From contig JBCBAP010000039.1 in assembly GCA_038532435.1 (NCBI GenBank), forward strand, positions 1-33,603: DNA of 33,603 nucleotides. Direction: 5' to 3'. The notes below the pieces were generated by a model. The model saw only the letters and a list, made by a program, of their open reading frames with translations, was not told the origin of the DNA and ran no database searches. Below, piece by piece: positions 6,988 to 15,123 of the stretch (positions are counted from its first letter, which is position 1; every line of letters starts with the position of its first letter). The translations under genes were made by a program, and so were the position numbers. The DNA comes from JBCBAP01 sp038532435. GTDB lineage: Bacteria; Pseudomonadota; Alphaproteobacteria; Rhodobacterales; Rhodobacteraceae.

Positions 6988-8760
6988 TCAGCCGCCCGCC
7001 TGCGCCATCACCGCGTCGATGGCCGCGCGGTAGGCCTTCAGCGCCTCGGTGTCCGCTTCGGGCAAAGGCGTTGTGGGAGCGTTGCGACGTGGGCGCATCT
7101 TGCGGTCCGCCCAGTCCTCCAGATCCTTCACCGAGTAGTCGGCGATGTAGGGGTTCGCCTCGAGGATCCGGGCGTTCAGAACGTCCATCAGGGGGCTTTC
7201 GTCCTCTGCCCCCAACAGGCGATGAGCGTCGACCGGGCCCAGAAAGTGCGCAAGGTAAAGGCGCCCGGGCGTGATCTCGTGCTGCCGGTCGCGCAGATAG
7301 TCCTCGTTCTCCTGCGCCAGATGCACCACCATCTGGCGGGAGAGCTGGGGGTTCGTACGCAGGGCGAGCACCTCCTCCTGGCTCAGCGCCTCCATGAGGT
7401 CCGGGCGATAGGTGCGGATCATCCGCAGCCACGTCTTGTTGATGAACTGGCCGAGCCCGGTGGCGGTCGAACGCGTGTTCTTCGCGTTCGGATCGCCCGC
7501 GCTTTCCACCCGGATGATCTGGTCGACGAGCTTGAGCACCGCCTGCGAGGCGGCGACGCCCCCACCGGAGGTCGCCGGATCGTGGCAGCGAAAGCCGTCG
7601 CCATCCTCCCGCGGTACCACGTAGCAGTCGAGGCGACCCTCCGCGGTGCTGATGCCGGCATAGGCGATCTGGCGCGCCCCGGGGCGGGTCGGCGCGAGCA
7701 CGAGGTCGAGCCGGTCCTGAACCCCGGCGGGCCGATCGAGGTCGTGGAGCCGGGCCATCATCACCGAAAGCTCGCCCACGGCGGCGCTGGGCAGTCCGCC
7801 GCGCAGGGCGGCGCTGTAGATCGCGTCGAGCAGGCGGATCGTGCGGGTGGTCTGCGGGGCGCTCGCCTGTTCCGCCTCCCGCACCGCTGCTGCGATCCCG
7901 GCCTGATCGATCCAGGGATCGGCGCTGGGTCTGAGCCCCGCCTCCGTCCGCGCTACAGATCCCAGATAGCCATCCGGCCCGTAGGCCGTGAGCTGCAGCA
8001 GCGCCTCCCGTCGCTCCGTCCGCAGGGCAATGACGCTTCCTGCAGGAAGGGGATCGACGATCGGCAGCTCGCCCGCGATTTCTGCCGCGATGCGCGTCGC
8101 GGCCTCTGCCTCCAGATCGAGGGTGGAGAGCAGGGTCGCGAGCGGCTGCGCGCTGCGCAGTTGGACGACCTGCTCCCGTTGCGGCGCGCTCCGCAGGGCA
8201 GCGGGCACAAGGTGGGAGACGCTCGCCGACCGGGTGTCGAGGTCCTGTTCGAGCGTGTCGCCCGACCCTTCCTCCGCCAGGGTGAGCGCACCGCGACGGT
8301 AGGCCTGAAAGAGCGCGAGGTCCGCCCGGCTCGACGGCACGTTGGTCGCGACCTGCTGCCCCGGGGCCGCCAGCCGCTCCCGCAGGACCGAGAAACGCTC
8401 CGCATTCGGAGGACCGAACGGAGAGAGCGCGGGATCGTCCGGGCCGCTCACCTCGGCGCGCGTCCCGCTCCCGTCAGTGTCGAGGCGCAGGATCATCGGA
8501 TCGCCCGCGATGTCGACAAAGGCGGCGACGGCGTTCGGGATCTCCGCCGGGAGTTCGGTCTCGACCTGGGCGAGACCGACATCGAGATCCGCCTCCGTAT
8601 CTCCCGCGCCTCCGATCCAGACGACAAGGGCTGCAACGATGGCGAGAACCCCCAGACCCACGAGCGTGCCGATCAAGCGCACTCGGCGCTGGGCGCGTTG
8701 ACGCTTGCGCCGCTCCTCCGCCTTTCGCTTGGTCTGCTGAAACAGCGGATCGACCTGCAT
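6988..8760 (-). CDS. membrane-anchored SLT-domain lytic transglycosylase
   Basis: This 590-residue protein has a short, very basic cytoplasmic N-terminus (KRKAEERRKRQRAQRRVR, 11-28), one membrane helix (about 29-50) and a long periplasmic part. The catalytic SLT domain begins near residue 408. IIRVESAGDPNAKN contains the catalytic Glu (about 419), followed by STATGLGQF and an LAHFLG segment near residue 505, as in Slt70/MltC-type lysozyme-like domains. Such enzymes cleave the MurNAc-GlcNAc bond of peptidoglycan with formation of 1,6-anhydro-MurNAc. The region from 55 to 400 has no domain I recognise and may scaffold partners. The start lies 5 bases after the stop of the caspase-like gene, so both are on one message. 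The type II anchor and the large N-terminal part distinguish it from ordinary Slt. Confidence 0.82.
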   Translation of the reverse strand: MQVDPLFQQTKRKAEERRKRQRAQRRVRLIGTLVGLGVLAIVAALVVWIGGAGDTEADLDVGLAQVETELPAEIPNAVAAFVDIAGDPMILRLDTDGSGTRAEVSGPDDPALSPFGPPNAERFSVLRERLAAPGQQVATNVPSSRADLALFQAYRRGALTLAEEGSGDTLEQDLDTRSASVSHLVPAALRSAPQREQVVQLRSAQPLATLLSTLDLEAEAATRIAAEIAGELPIVDPLPAGSVIALRTERREALLQLTAYGPDGYLGSVARTEAGLRPSADPWIDQAGIAAAVREAEQASAPQTTRTIRLLDAIYSAALRGGLPSAAVGELSVMMARLHDLDRPAGVQDRLDLVLAPTRPGARQIAYAGISTAEGRLDCYVVPREDGDGFRCHDPATSGGGVAASQAVLKLVDQIIRVESAGDPNAKNTRSTATGLGQFINKTWLRMIRTYRPDLMEALSQEEVLALRTNPQLSRQMVVHLAQENEDYLRDRQHEITPGRLYLAHFLGPVDAHRLLGAEDESPLMDVLNARILEANPYIADYSVKDLEDWADRKMRPRRNAPTTPLPEADTEALKAYRAAIDAVMAQAGG

Positions 8761-8765
8761 CGGTC

Positions 8766-10325
8766 CTACCGGCTTGTCCCGATGCCAAGGCCCGTGTTGC
8801 TGATCCGCCGGGATCCGCCCTGTGCGGGCTGCTGCGGCTCAGGTTGCGGCTGGGGTGCCGCCACGGTCGGTTCGGGCTCCGGCGTCGGGGCGGGCGTCGC
8901 GACCCGGCGCGTTGCCGGGGTCGACGGTGCCGGGTCCTGCCGCGGCTGGACCCGCGCGACCGGCGCTGGTGCGGGGCAGGTCACATTGTCCGCCTTGGCC
9001 ACGTCCCTGAAGACGGGGATCGCCGCATCGAGCGTCGGCGGGTTTTCCCCGACCTCGGTATAGTAGCGCTGCACCGCTGCGCGGGAGCCGCGCCCCCAAA
9101 GGCCATCGATTCTGGCCGTGTAACACCCCATGCGCGCAAGCTCGACCTGGATGGCCCGCGGCAGGTCCCGCGGCGCCGGATCGAAGGCACCTGCCTCGAT
9201 CAGGGAGGCGAGGAGGACCGGATCCTCCGCTCTCAATGCTGCGAGATTGTCCCCGGTGATTTCCTGGGACGTGATCTCCGCCGGTTCCTCCAGCACCTCT
9301 TCGGGCGTGAATGCGGCGGGTGTCGGTGTGATGATCCCCACGATGATCGAGGGTTCGGGCAGTCCCTCACGGGTCTGACGGGCGGTGCGCGCCGCACTCG
9401 GTGCGGCGGGGGCGACGAACACCTGCCTGCTGGCCGCGGCCGTTGTCACCCGGTCGGAGATCACAGGTTGCACACGGGTCGCGGCCACTGCGCCGGTCGT
9501 TGCAGGTTCCCGCGATCCGCCGAGCAGCCCGCCGCGACGCCAGACCTGCATCATCTGGTCCCGCTTGGCCGGGGTCAGACCGGCGAGCATGTCGAGGTCG
9601 TTCGAGGTCAGTGACCGCTCCGTCCCGACCGTCTTGCGAAAGAAGAACGGTGCGGTGAGGTGGGAGACCGCCCAGACGCCGCTCTCCTCCAGTGCATCGG
9701 GGGAGAAGCTTTCCTCCACATCCGTGCCCTGTTTGAGGATCTGGCTCAGAACGGTCTCAAGGAACGGGCGTGCGTCCGCCTTCTCCATCGGGCAGGCGGT
9801 GCCCGGCGATGTAGGGCGGATCTCGAAGAGGCCGGGCGCACTTGGCAGGGCTGGGGGTGTTTCCGCGGTGCCCGTCTCCGCGCAGACATCGAGGATTGCA
9901 AAGATCTGCTGCGCTCCGCCCGCGCGCGTCCTCTCGATCAGTGACGTGATGTCCAGCGGATCTCCCCCGTCCGAGGGAGCCAGCGTGATCAGACCGTCGA
10001 GCCCGGTGATCCGCCCGGCAAGATAGAGAACAATCGTTTCACCACGCAGGACCTGATCAGTCCGGGCGGCGGACAGATCAGAGGCGGTGGCATCTTCCCA
10101 CCGGGTCACGTCGAAGCCGAGGCCGAACAACGTCTGTGACATCGCGATCGCGTCGGCACCCACCCCGTCGAGCCGCTGGTCCTCGTAGCGTTCGTTGCCG
10201 ATGATGAGCGCAGACCGTCCTGCCTCCGCAGCCTCCTGCGCCACCGCAAACGCGGGCACGAATGTGCTCGCCAGCAGGGCGACAGCGAGCCTGGAGAGGG
10301 GATGACGCGCCACGCGCTTCTCCAT
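8766..10325 (-). CDS. secreted caspase-fold protein (catalytic His replaced) with peptidoglycan-binding-like region
   Basis: 519 residues. A signal peptide covers about 1-29 (LAVALLASTFVPAFAVAQ). Residues 36-150 resemble the peptidase C14 caspase fold: RSALIIGNERYED, the helix GADAIAMSQTLFGLGFDVT, the strand IVLYLAGRI and IFAILDVCAETG. The strand normally ending in YxSGHG reads YLAGRITG, so Arg stands near position 105 where the catalytic His is expected; Cys148 is retained. Residues about 388-445 (IQVELARMGCYTARIDGLWG, then SRAAVQRYY) look like a peptidoglycan-binding domain. A Pro/Glu/Gln-rich tail follows. The protein is probably a periplasmic, catalytically dead or altered scaffold. It sits 5 bases upstream of the lytic transglycosylase gene and 77 bases downstream of the DUF4329 gene, which suggests one envelope-acting operon. 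Confidence 0.75.
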   Translation of the reverse strand: MEKRVARHPLSRLAVALLASTFVPAFAVAQEAAEAGRSALIIGNERYEDQRLDGVGADAIAMSQTLFGLGFDVTRWEDATASDLSAARTDQVLRGETIVLYLAGRITGLDGLITLAPSDGGDPLDITSLIERTRAGGAQQIFAILDVCAETGTAETPPALPSAPGLFEIRPTSPGTACPMEKADARPFLETVLSQILKQGTDVEESFSPDALEESGVWAVSHLTAPFFFRKTVGTERSLTSNDLDMLAGLTPAKRDQMMQVWRRGGLLGGSREPATTGAVAATRVQPVISDRVTTAAASRQVFVAPAAPSAARTARQTREGLPEPSIIVGIITPTPAAFTPEEVLEEPAEITSQEITGDNLAALRAEDPVLLASLIEAGAFDPAPRDLPRAIQVELARMGCYTARIDGLWGRGSRAAVQRYYTEVGENPPTLDAAIPVFRDVAKADNVTCPAPAPVARVQPRQDPAPSTPATRRVATPAPTPEPEPTVAAPQPQPEPQQPAQGGSRRISNTGLGIGTSR

Positions 10326-10402
10326 CTAAGCCGGGATCCGATTGGTAAAAGCCTAGCTGATCACCCCCCACATCGCGAGTCCCAATGGGAGAGCAGAGTG
10401 TC

Positions 10403-10978
10403 TCAGGGGGCCTTGCGGTCGCGCACGAAGGGGCCGCGCTGGAACTCCGCCTCCAGCTCCTCCAGCGTGTAGCTGTCGGCGACCTGGGTGAAGATGCTCG
10501 CGTCATAGTTCGGATCGGCTGTCACGCAGCCCGGCCCGCACAGGACCATCGCCGTCCCTTTTGGCCCATCCACGAACCAGACGCGCCCACCCGGCGTGCT
10601 GATATAGCCGAAGATCCCCTCCGCCGCATCAGAGATGATGTCGTACGTGGATGGCAGCTCGGAGTTTGCGACCAGCGTGAAGGCGCCGTGGCTGTGATAG
10701 CTGGCGAGCACCGTCCAGTCGCTCGGCGCAGGCACGATCTCGCACCCGTCCCGCGCGGTGCTGCGCGCATCCGTGGCCCGCAACACGCCCCGCGGATCAA
10801 GTCCCAGATAGCCGCAGAATTCCCGGTTTCGTTCGAAAGACTCGAGCTGGATGCCCTCCAGCACCTCGATCGCGAACGCGTCGAGCACGATCCGGTCCAC
10901 CGCAGCGGCAGAACCGGCGAAGAGACAACACGATACCGTCAGGCAGAGTTTTGAAAACACACCATTCCCCGTTCGCAC
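10403..10978 (-). CDS. secreted DUF4329 protein with JAB/JAMM-like motif
   Basis: 191 residues with a signal peptide (about 1-26, ending GSAAA). The remainder fits DUF4329: NREFCGYLG (51-59), then WTVLASYHSHGAF (88-100), LPSTYDI (108-114) and FGYISTPGGRVWF. The arrangement of a Glu (53), a HSH pair (95 and 97) and a Ser/Asp pair (PSTYD, 109-113) parallels the metal ligands of JAB/JAMM metalloproteases. I infer that this is a JAB-like fold and perhaps a Zn peptidase; the spacing between HSH and SxxD is longer than canonical. It is the first gene of a probable three-gene group (then pseudo-caspase, then transglycosylase), divergent from the NUDIX gene. Confidence 0.7.
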   Translation of the reverse strand: MRTGNGVFSKLCLTVSCCLFAGSAAAVDRIVLDAFAIEVLEGIQLESFERNREFCGYLGLDPRGVLRATDARSTARDGCEIVPAPSDWTVLASYHSHGAFTLVANSELPSTYDIISDAAEGIFGYISTPGGRVWFVDGPKGTAMVLCGPGCVTADPNYDASIFTQVADSYTLEELEAEFQRGPFVRDRKAP

Positions 10979-11013
10979 TTGCCCCGGGAAAAACGTTAGG
11001 TCATCAGAGGGTC

Positions 11014-11625
11014 ATGGGACAAGCCGCCATGATATCGCAACGGATCAGCGCGGCACTCGCGCAACAGGTGGAGCCGAGCTCCGACTACGACCTCAACCCG
11101 GGCGCGAAGGATCTGCTGCCGACCGGTCGCGTGTTGCGGCCCGCCGCTGTGCTCATCGCGCTTGTGCCCCGGCCCGGCGGTGACCGGGTGTTGCTGACCC
11201 GCCGGTCCGCGCGGCTGAAGCATCATCCGGGCCAGGTCGCCTTCCCGGGTGGAAAGCTCGATGAGGGCGATGACGGACCGGTCGCCGCAGCCCTGAGGGA
11301 GGCGCGAGAGGAGGTGGGGCTCGATCCCGCCGCGGCATCCGTGCTCGGGCAGCTCCCGATCCATGAGACCGTCACCGGATTCGAAGTGACGCCGGTTGTC
11401 GCCCGGCTTTCAGCACCTTTTGACCCGGTCATCGAAACGGGGGAGGTCGATCAGGCCTTCGAGGTGCCGCTCGACTTCCTGCTCGATCCTGCGAACTATC
11501 TGATCCACGGGCGCCGCTGGCGGGGCACCGAACGGTACTATTACGCCGTGCCCTGGGGGCCCTACTATATCTGGGGTGCGACCGCGCGGATGCTGCGGGT
11601 TCTCGCAGACCGGCTGGGCCCATGA
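11014..11625 (+). CDS. NUDIX hydrolase, CoA pyrophosphatase type
   Basis: This 203-residue enzyme has a complete Nudix box, G80 to L103 (GKLDEG, then ALREAREEVGL). Immediately before it is the CoA-specific segment LLTRRSARLKHHPGQVAFPG (60-79), which marks the NudL/Pcd1 branch. These enzymes split CoA, oxidised CoA and acyl-CoA into 4'-phosphopantetheine and 3',5'-ADP using Mg2+ or Mn2+. I chose ATG 11014 because CAGAGGG lies 3 bases before it; ATG 11029 is possible and the earlier frame opening at 10951 lacks support. Its stop overlaps the start of cca (ATGA), so expression is coupled. The product of this reaction, 3',5'-ADP (PAP), is the kind of molecule CysQ hydrolyses. Confidence 0.9.
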   Translation: MGQAAMISQRISAALAQQVEPSSDYDLNPGAKDLLPTGRVLRPAAVLIALVPRPGGDRVLLTRRSARLKHHPGQVAFPGGKLDEGDDGPVAAALREAREEVGLDPAAASVLGQLPIHETVTGFEVTPVVARLSAPFDPVIETGEVDQAFEVPLDFLLDPANYLIHGRRWRGTERYYYAVPWGPYYIWGATARMLRVLADRLGP

Positions 11626-12779
11626 CCCGGATCGAAGATGACTGGCTGTCAGCGCCCGGTCTGCGTGCTGTAACCGGCGTGCTGGAGGCCGCGGGCCACC
11701 AGGTCTTCGCCGTTGGCGGCTGCGTGCGGGACACGCTGCTCGGCCTGCCCATCAGCGATGTGGACTTGTCAACGGATGCGGAGCCCGACACGGTTGAGCG
11801 CCTGATGGCGGAGGCCGGGTTGCGGACCGTGCCGACCGGAAAGGCTCACGGCACCATCACCGTGGTGATCGATGGTGTTTCCTACGAGGTCACGACATTC
11901 CGCCGGGATGTTGCGACGGATGGTCGGCGGGCGACGGTTGCCTTCGCCCGGACCATCGCCGAGGACGCAGCCCGGCGGGATTTCACCATCAACGCGCTCT
12001 ACGTGGATCCCCGAGGCGACGTGCACGACCCGCTGGGCGGGCTGCCCGACCTTCGCGCACAGCGTGTCCGCTTCATCGGGGTGCCTATGGACAGGATCCG
12101 GGAGGACTATCTGCGGATCCTGCGGTTCTTTCGCTTCTCCGCCCGGTTCAGCGGTGGGGAAATCGATGCAGAGGGTCTCGCCGCCTGCGCGGAGGAGCAG
12201 GAGGGGCTCGACACACTGGCCGCAGAGCGGATCACGCAGGAGATGTCGCTCCTCCTCGCCACCGCCAATCCGGCCCCTGCCGTCGCCGCCATGGCAAGCA
12301 CCGGCATCCTCGGGCGGATCCTGCCTGGGGCGGATCCACGCCATCTTGCCCCGGTCGTGCATCTGGAGGCGGGGGCGGCGCTTGCCCCCTCCTGGCACCG
12401 CAGGATCGCAGCGCTCGGGGGCGAACGGGACGGATTGCGCCTTTCCCGGGCTGACGAGAAGAATTTCGCGCAGGCGGAGGCGGCACTCTCCACGACGCGG
12501 TCACCAGCAGCCCGGGCCTACCTTCACGGTGCGGATGCGGCCTGGACGGCCGCGCTGATGGAGGCGGCGCTCCTCGCCGCACCGGTTCCTCCGGGCACCG
12601 CTGCGGAGATTGCACGGGGAGCGGACCAGACCTTCCCCTTGCGCGCAAGCGATCTACCGCATCTGGAGGGTCCGGAGCTTGGGAAGGCGCTCAAGGAACT
12701 CGAGACCCGTTGGATCGACAGTGATTTCCTCCTCGACAAGGCAGCGCTCCTCGCCGTTGGGATACAATCCAAGGCTTGA
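11622..12779 (+). CDS. cca: CCA tRNA nucleotidyltransferase
   Basis: This 385-residue class II nucleotidyltransferase adds or repairs the 3' CCA end of tRNAs with CTP and ATP. The palm motif FAVGGCVRDTLLGL (29-42) is followed by DVDLSTDAEPD, in which Asp46 and Asp48 bind the catalytic metals. Next come the ATTFRRDVATDGR region, RRDFTINALYVD, and the nucleotide-selecting helix with EDYLRILRFFRFSARF, all hallmarks of the poly(A) polymerase/CCA-adding family. The C-terminal 150 residues are helical tail and body domain with a lower match. An HD domain is absent, as in many alphaproteobacterial forms. It overlaps the NUDIX gene by 4 bases. Identity is secure; a pure poly(A) polymerase role is unlikely given the retained RRDFTIN motif. 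Confidence 0.93.
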   Translation: MTRIEDDWLSAPGLRAVTGVLEAAGHQVFAVGGCVRDTLLGLPISDVDLSTDAEPDTVERLMAEAGLRTVPTGKAHGTITVVIDGVSYEVTTFRRDVATDGRRATVAFARTIAEDAARRDFTINALYVDPRGDVHDPLGGLPDLRAQRVRFIGVPMDRIREDYLRILRFFRFSARFSGGEIDAEGLAACAEEQEGLDTLAAERITQEMSLLLATANPAPAVAAMASTGILGRILPGADPRHLAPVVHLEAGAALAPSWHRRIAALGGERDGLRLSRADEKNFAQAEAALSTTRSPAARAYLHGADAAWTAALMEAALLAAPVPPGTAAEIARGADQTFPLRASDLPHLEGPELGKALKELETRWIDSDFLLDKAALLAVGIQSKA

Positions 12780-12842
12780 CTTGGATCCGGGCCGCAGCAA
12801 CGGTCGCGGCGCCTTCTGACCCTCTGCCATCCTTGGACATCC

Positions 12843-13451
12843 ATGCCCGTCGAAACGCTCTTCCTTCTCATCGCGATTGCCGCCGGTACGGTTTGGACCC
12901 CCGGACCGAACAACGCGATGCTGGCAAGCTCCGGCGCGACGTTCGGCTTCCGCCGGACAATGCCGCACCTTTTCGGTGTCGCACTGGGCTTTCCGATGAT
13001 GGTGTTTGCAATGGCCCTCGGCCTTGGCGAGGTGTTCCGCCAGTACCCTCTGCTCGGGGAGGTGCTGCGCTGGATCGGGGCCGCGCTGTTGCTCTGGTTC
13101 GCCTGGCGCACCTTCAATGCCCGCCCGCCGGGGGAAGGTGCCAGCCGGTCCCGTCCGTTCACGTTTCTGGAGGCCGCGGCGTTCCAGTGGGTCAACCCCA
13201 AGGCCTGGATCATGGCGATCAGCGTGATCTCCCAGTTCGTGACCGGACAGGCGCTGGTGCTGGAGGCCGCGATCTGCGCGGGGGTTTACGCGGTCTGTGG
13301 CCTGACATCTGCAAGCGGCTGGGCCGGGTTCGGTGCAGCACTCAAGCGGTTTCTGAGCACGCCCTCGCGGCTGCAGATGTTCAACGCGGTCATGGCGCTC
13401 CTGATCGTGGCATCCATCGCGATGCTGCTGCGGAGCGATCTGAGCCTGTGA
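12843..13451 (+). CDS. LysE/RhtB family exporter (first of pair)
   Basis: This 202-residue inner-membrane protein has five to six hydrophobic segments and the family's N-terminal signature TVWTPGPNNAMLASSGATFG, followed by RRTMPHLFGVALGF. The second half carries the conserved FQWVNPKAWIMA. LysE/RhtB proteins export amino acids or homoserine-lactone-like compounds driven by the proton gradient; the substrate here is unknown. Its TGA overlaps the GTG of a second LysE gene. It follows cca by 63 bases and may be a separate unit. The 202-residue length is typical. Confidence 0.9.
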   Translation: MPVETLFLLIAIAAGTVWTPGPNNAMLASSGATFGFRRTMPHLFGVALGFPMMVFAMALGLGEVFRQYPLLGEVLRWIGAALLLWFAWRTFNARPPGEGASRSRPFTFLEAAAFQWVNPKAWIMAISVISQFVTGQALVLEAAICAGVYAVCGLTSASGWAGFGAALKRFLSTPSRLQMFNAVMALLIVASIAMLLRSDLSL

Positions 13452-14023
13452 CAGCCCTCCTCGCCTTTGTCTTTGCCGGGCTGTTCTCGCCGGGCCCGAA
13501 CGTGGTGTTGCTGACTGCCTCCGGCGCACGGTTCGGGTTTCGCAGGACCGTACCCCACGTGCTGGGCGTGGCGGGCGGTGTGGGCATCACCGCGGGACTG
13601 ACCGGGCTCGGTCTTGGTGCGGTCCTGCTCGCCTATCCTTCCGTGACCTTCGCGTTCAAACTCGTTGCGGCCGCATGGGTCCTCTACCTTGCCTGGAAGC
13701 TCTTCCGGGCGACGCGGGCGGAGCGGCGCGACGTGGGTGACCGGCCCTTCACCTTCGTCGAGGCGGTGCTGTTTCAGTGGGTGAACCCGAAGGTCTGGGC
13801 CATCGCCGTGGCCGCATCTGCCTTCGTGGCCGAGGCGGGACCGGTTGGCGCGGGGACGCAGTTGGCGCTCGCGTTTGCGGGGATCAATCTCGGCGTCTGC
13901 CTGTTCTGGTCGAGTGCCGGTCACCTGCTTGGGCGTTTGTTGTCGAACGAGGGTCTCTGGCGGCGATTCATGACCTTCATGTCGGCCCTCATGGCCGCAA
14001 GCGCTGCGCTGATCTTTGTGTAG
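13448..14023 (+). CDS. LysE/RhtB family exporter (second of pair)
   Basis: 191 residues beginning at GTG 13448, which overlaps the TGA of the first LysE gene (GTGA). The ORF is open further upstream, but that part is a shadow of the first gene. Motifs: GLFSPGPNVVLLTASGARFG and RRTVPHVLGVAGG at the start, then EAVLFQWVNPKVWAIAVAA. These mirror the first copy (PGPNNAMLASSG; FQWVNPKAWIMA), so the two are tandem paralogues that may form a hetero-oligomer. It lacks the first nine or so residues seen in the other copy. Substrate is unknown. Confidence 0.88.
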   Translation: MTALLAFVFAGLFSPGPNVVLLTASGARFGFRRTVPHVLGVAGGVGITAGLTGLGLGAVLLAYPSVTFAFKLVAAAWVLYLAWKLFRATRAERRDVGDRPFTFVEAVLFQWVNPKVWAIAVAASAFVAEAGPVGAGTQLALAFAGINLGVCLFWSSAGHLLGRLLSNEGLWRRFMTFMSALMAASAALIFV

Positions 14024-14084
14024 GCGCGGAACCGAGCTGTTCGGGTACCGGTCCGATGAATGGCGCCTTGCCTGTGATTGAAGC

Positions 14085-14107
14085 GCTAAACCTCTCCGGC
14101 GTTTAGC
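14085..14107. repeat. small inverted repeat, possible terminator
   Basis: GCTAAAC and GTTTAGC are separated by a 9-base spacer, 62 bases after the second LysE gene's stop. A 7-base stem with no run of T is a weak terminator candidate. Confidence 0.3.
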
Positions 14108-14175
14108 AGGTGTGAAAGAGCCTCGTAGCCAAAGAGGATCGTCAGTCAGCGGAGTGGACTGGTGTCTAGATGGAG

Positions 14176-14201
14176 GTTCCGGCGGGATCCCGCGCCGGAA
14201 C
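14176..14201. terminator. GC-rich hairpin downstream of GGCT-like gene
   Basis: GTTCCGGCG (14176-14184) and CGCCGGAAC (14193-14201) form a perfect 9-base stem with an 8-base loop, lying 6 bases past the stop of the minus-strand gene at 14208. There is no strong T-run, so it may be a rho-type pause or serve as a general 3' stem. It separates convergent transcripts. Confidence 0.45.
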
Positions 14202-14207
14202 GTTGTG

Positions 14208-14780
14208 CTAGTCGGTGCCGAGCCGGCGCCACCACAGGTCGCGCTCCAGCGCCGTTCGCAGGGGTGTGCGCGTGCCCTCAGGTGCCTCGCTGATGTAGCG
14301 GTGGGCCTCGGCTAGGCTTTCGCCTTCCAGCGACCTGAGATAGCGCTTCGCCTCGGGGACGGAGAACGGAACACCTGTCCGCGCTTCGAACACCGGTTCC
14401 AGATCCGTCCACACCGCTGCGTCGAACCTGCTGTCGGCAAGCCAGTCCCGGGCGATCCGCACGGCGGCGGGCAGGCGGCTGGCCGCTCCCGCAGCGGTGA
14501 CGAAACCGATGCGCGCAAGTGGCGCCCGCTCCCGCGCTGCAAGATCCTCCATGGCCTCCCGCACGGTCCCCCGGATCGAGGCGATACAGTGGGTCGGGCA
14601 GGGCGCGCCATGTTCCGGGTCGATGCAGACCGCAAGAGCCTGTTTGCGCTTGTCGGAGATGCGGGAGAACTCGAGGGGAAACTCGGGTCCGGCGGACATC
14701 TGCCAGGGCCCCGCAACCTTTGGCGCAAGGTCGTCGAGATCCCAGATCAGCGAACCCCACCCGATGATCGCGATGGTCAT
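14208..14780 (-). CDS. gamma-glutamylcyclotransferase-fold family protein
   Basis: 190 residues. The N-terminus IAIIGWGSLIWDLDDL (3-18) is the nucleotide-free YGSL-like loop that opens the GGCT/butirosin BtrG-like fold, followed by FSRISDKRKQALAVCIDPEH. Proteins of this fold cyclise gamma-glutamyl amines or act on related amides, or have unknown roles. The usual catalytic Glu of GGCT cannot be placed with confidence. The gene stands alone, with its start preceded by a 343-base stretch that separates it from hemF. I assign only the fold-level family; the substrate is unknown. Confidence 0.6.
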   Translation of the reverse strand: MTIAIIGWGSLIWDLDDLAPKVAGPWQMSAGPEFPLEFSRISDKRKQALAVCIDPEHGAPCPTHCIASIRGTVREAMEDLAARERAPLARIGFVTAAGAASRLPAAVRIARDWLADSRFDAAVWTDLEPVFEARTGVPFSVPEAKRYLRSLEGESLAEAHRYISEAPEGTRTPLRTALERDLWWRRLGTD

Positions 14781-15123
14781 CGGAGGATCCAGCGGTGGTG
14801 CCCATGTCGGTCACGCAACCAAGCCCGGTTCTCACGCCGGTCGAGGATCATCGGTTGATCCGGGTTCAAGGCAGCCGTCGGGTCGAGAGCTCGATCGCAT
14901 TCCGGTATGGCAGCGGAAAGGACGCATCCTCTGATTGGAAGGGTACCGGTCCGGGTCAGCATGCTCGCCGCCCCGGATCGCTCGTTCGTGCCACGCTCGA
15001 AGCTGAGGGACCGATAGCGCAAGCACCCTGACGGACGGGCGTCTCTACGGCTTCCGGCTTTCCCGAGTAACCAAAATCCCCTGACCGCGTGATCATGTGC
15101 CGACAGAGCGAGCGCCGCCGCGC
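14781..15123. other. intergenic stretch without recognised gene
   Basis: These 343 bases lie between the start of the GGCT-fold gene and the stop of hemF, both minus strand. Short open frames on both strands lack Shine-Dalgarno sites and recognisable motifs. It presumably carries the promoter of the GGCT-fold gene and the 3' end of the hemF message. I see no clear palindrome. Confidence 0.5.
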
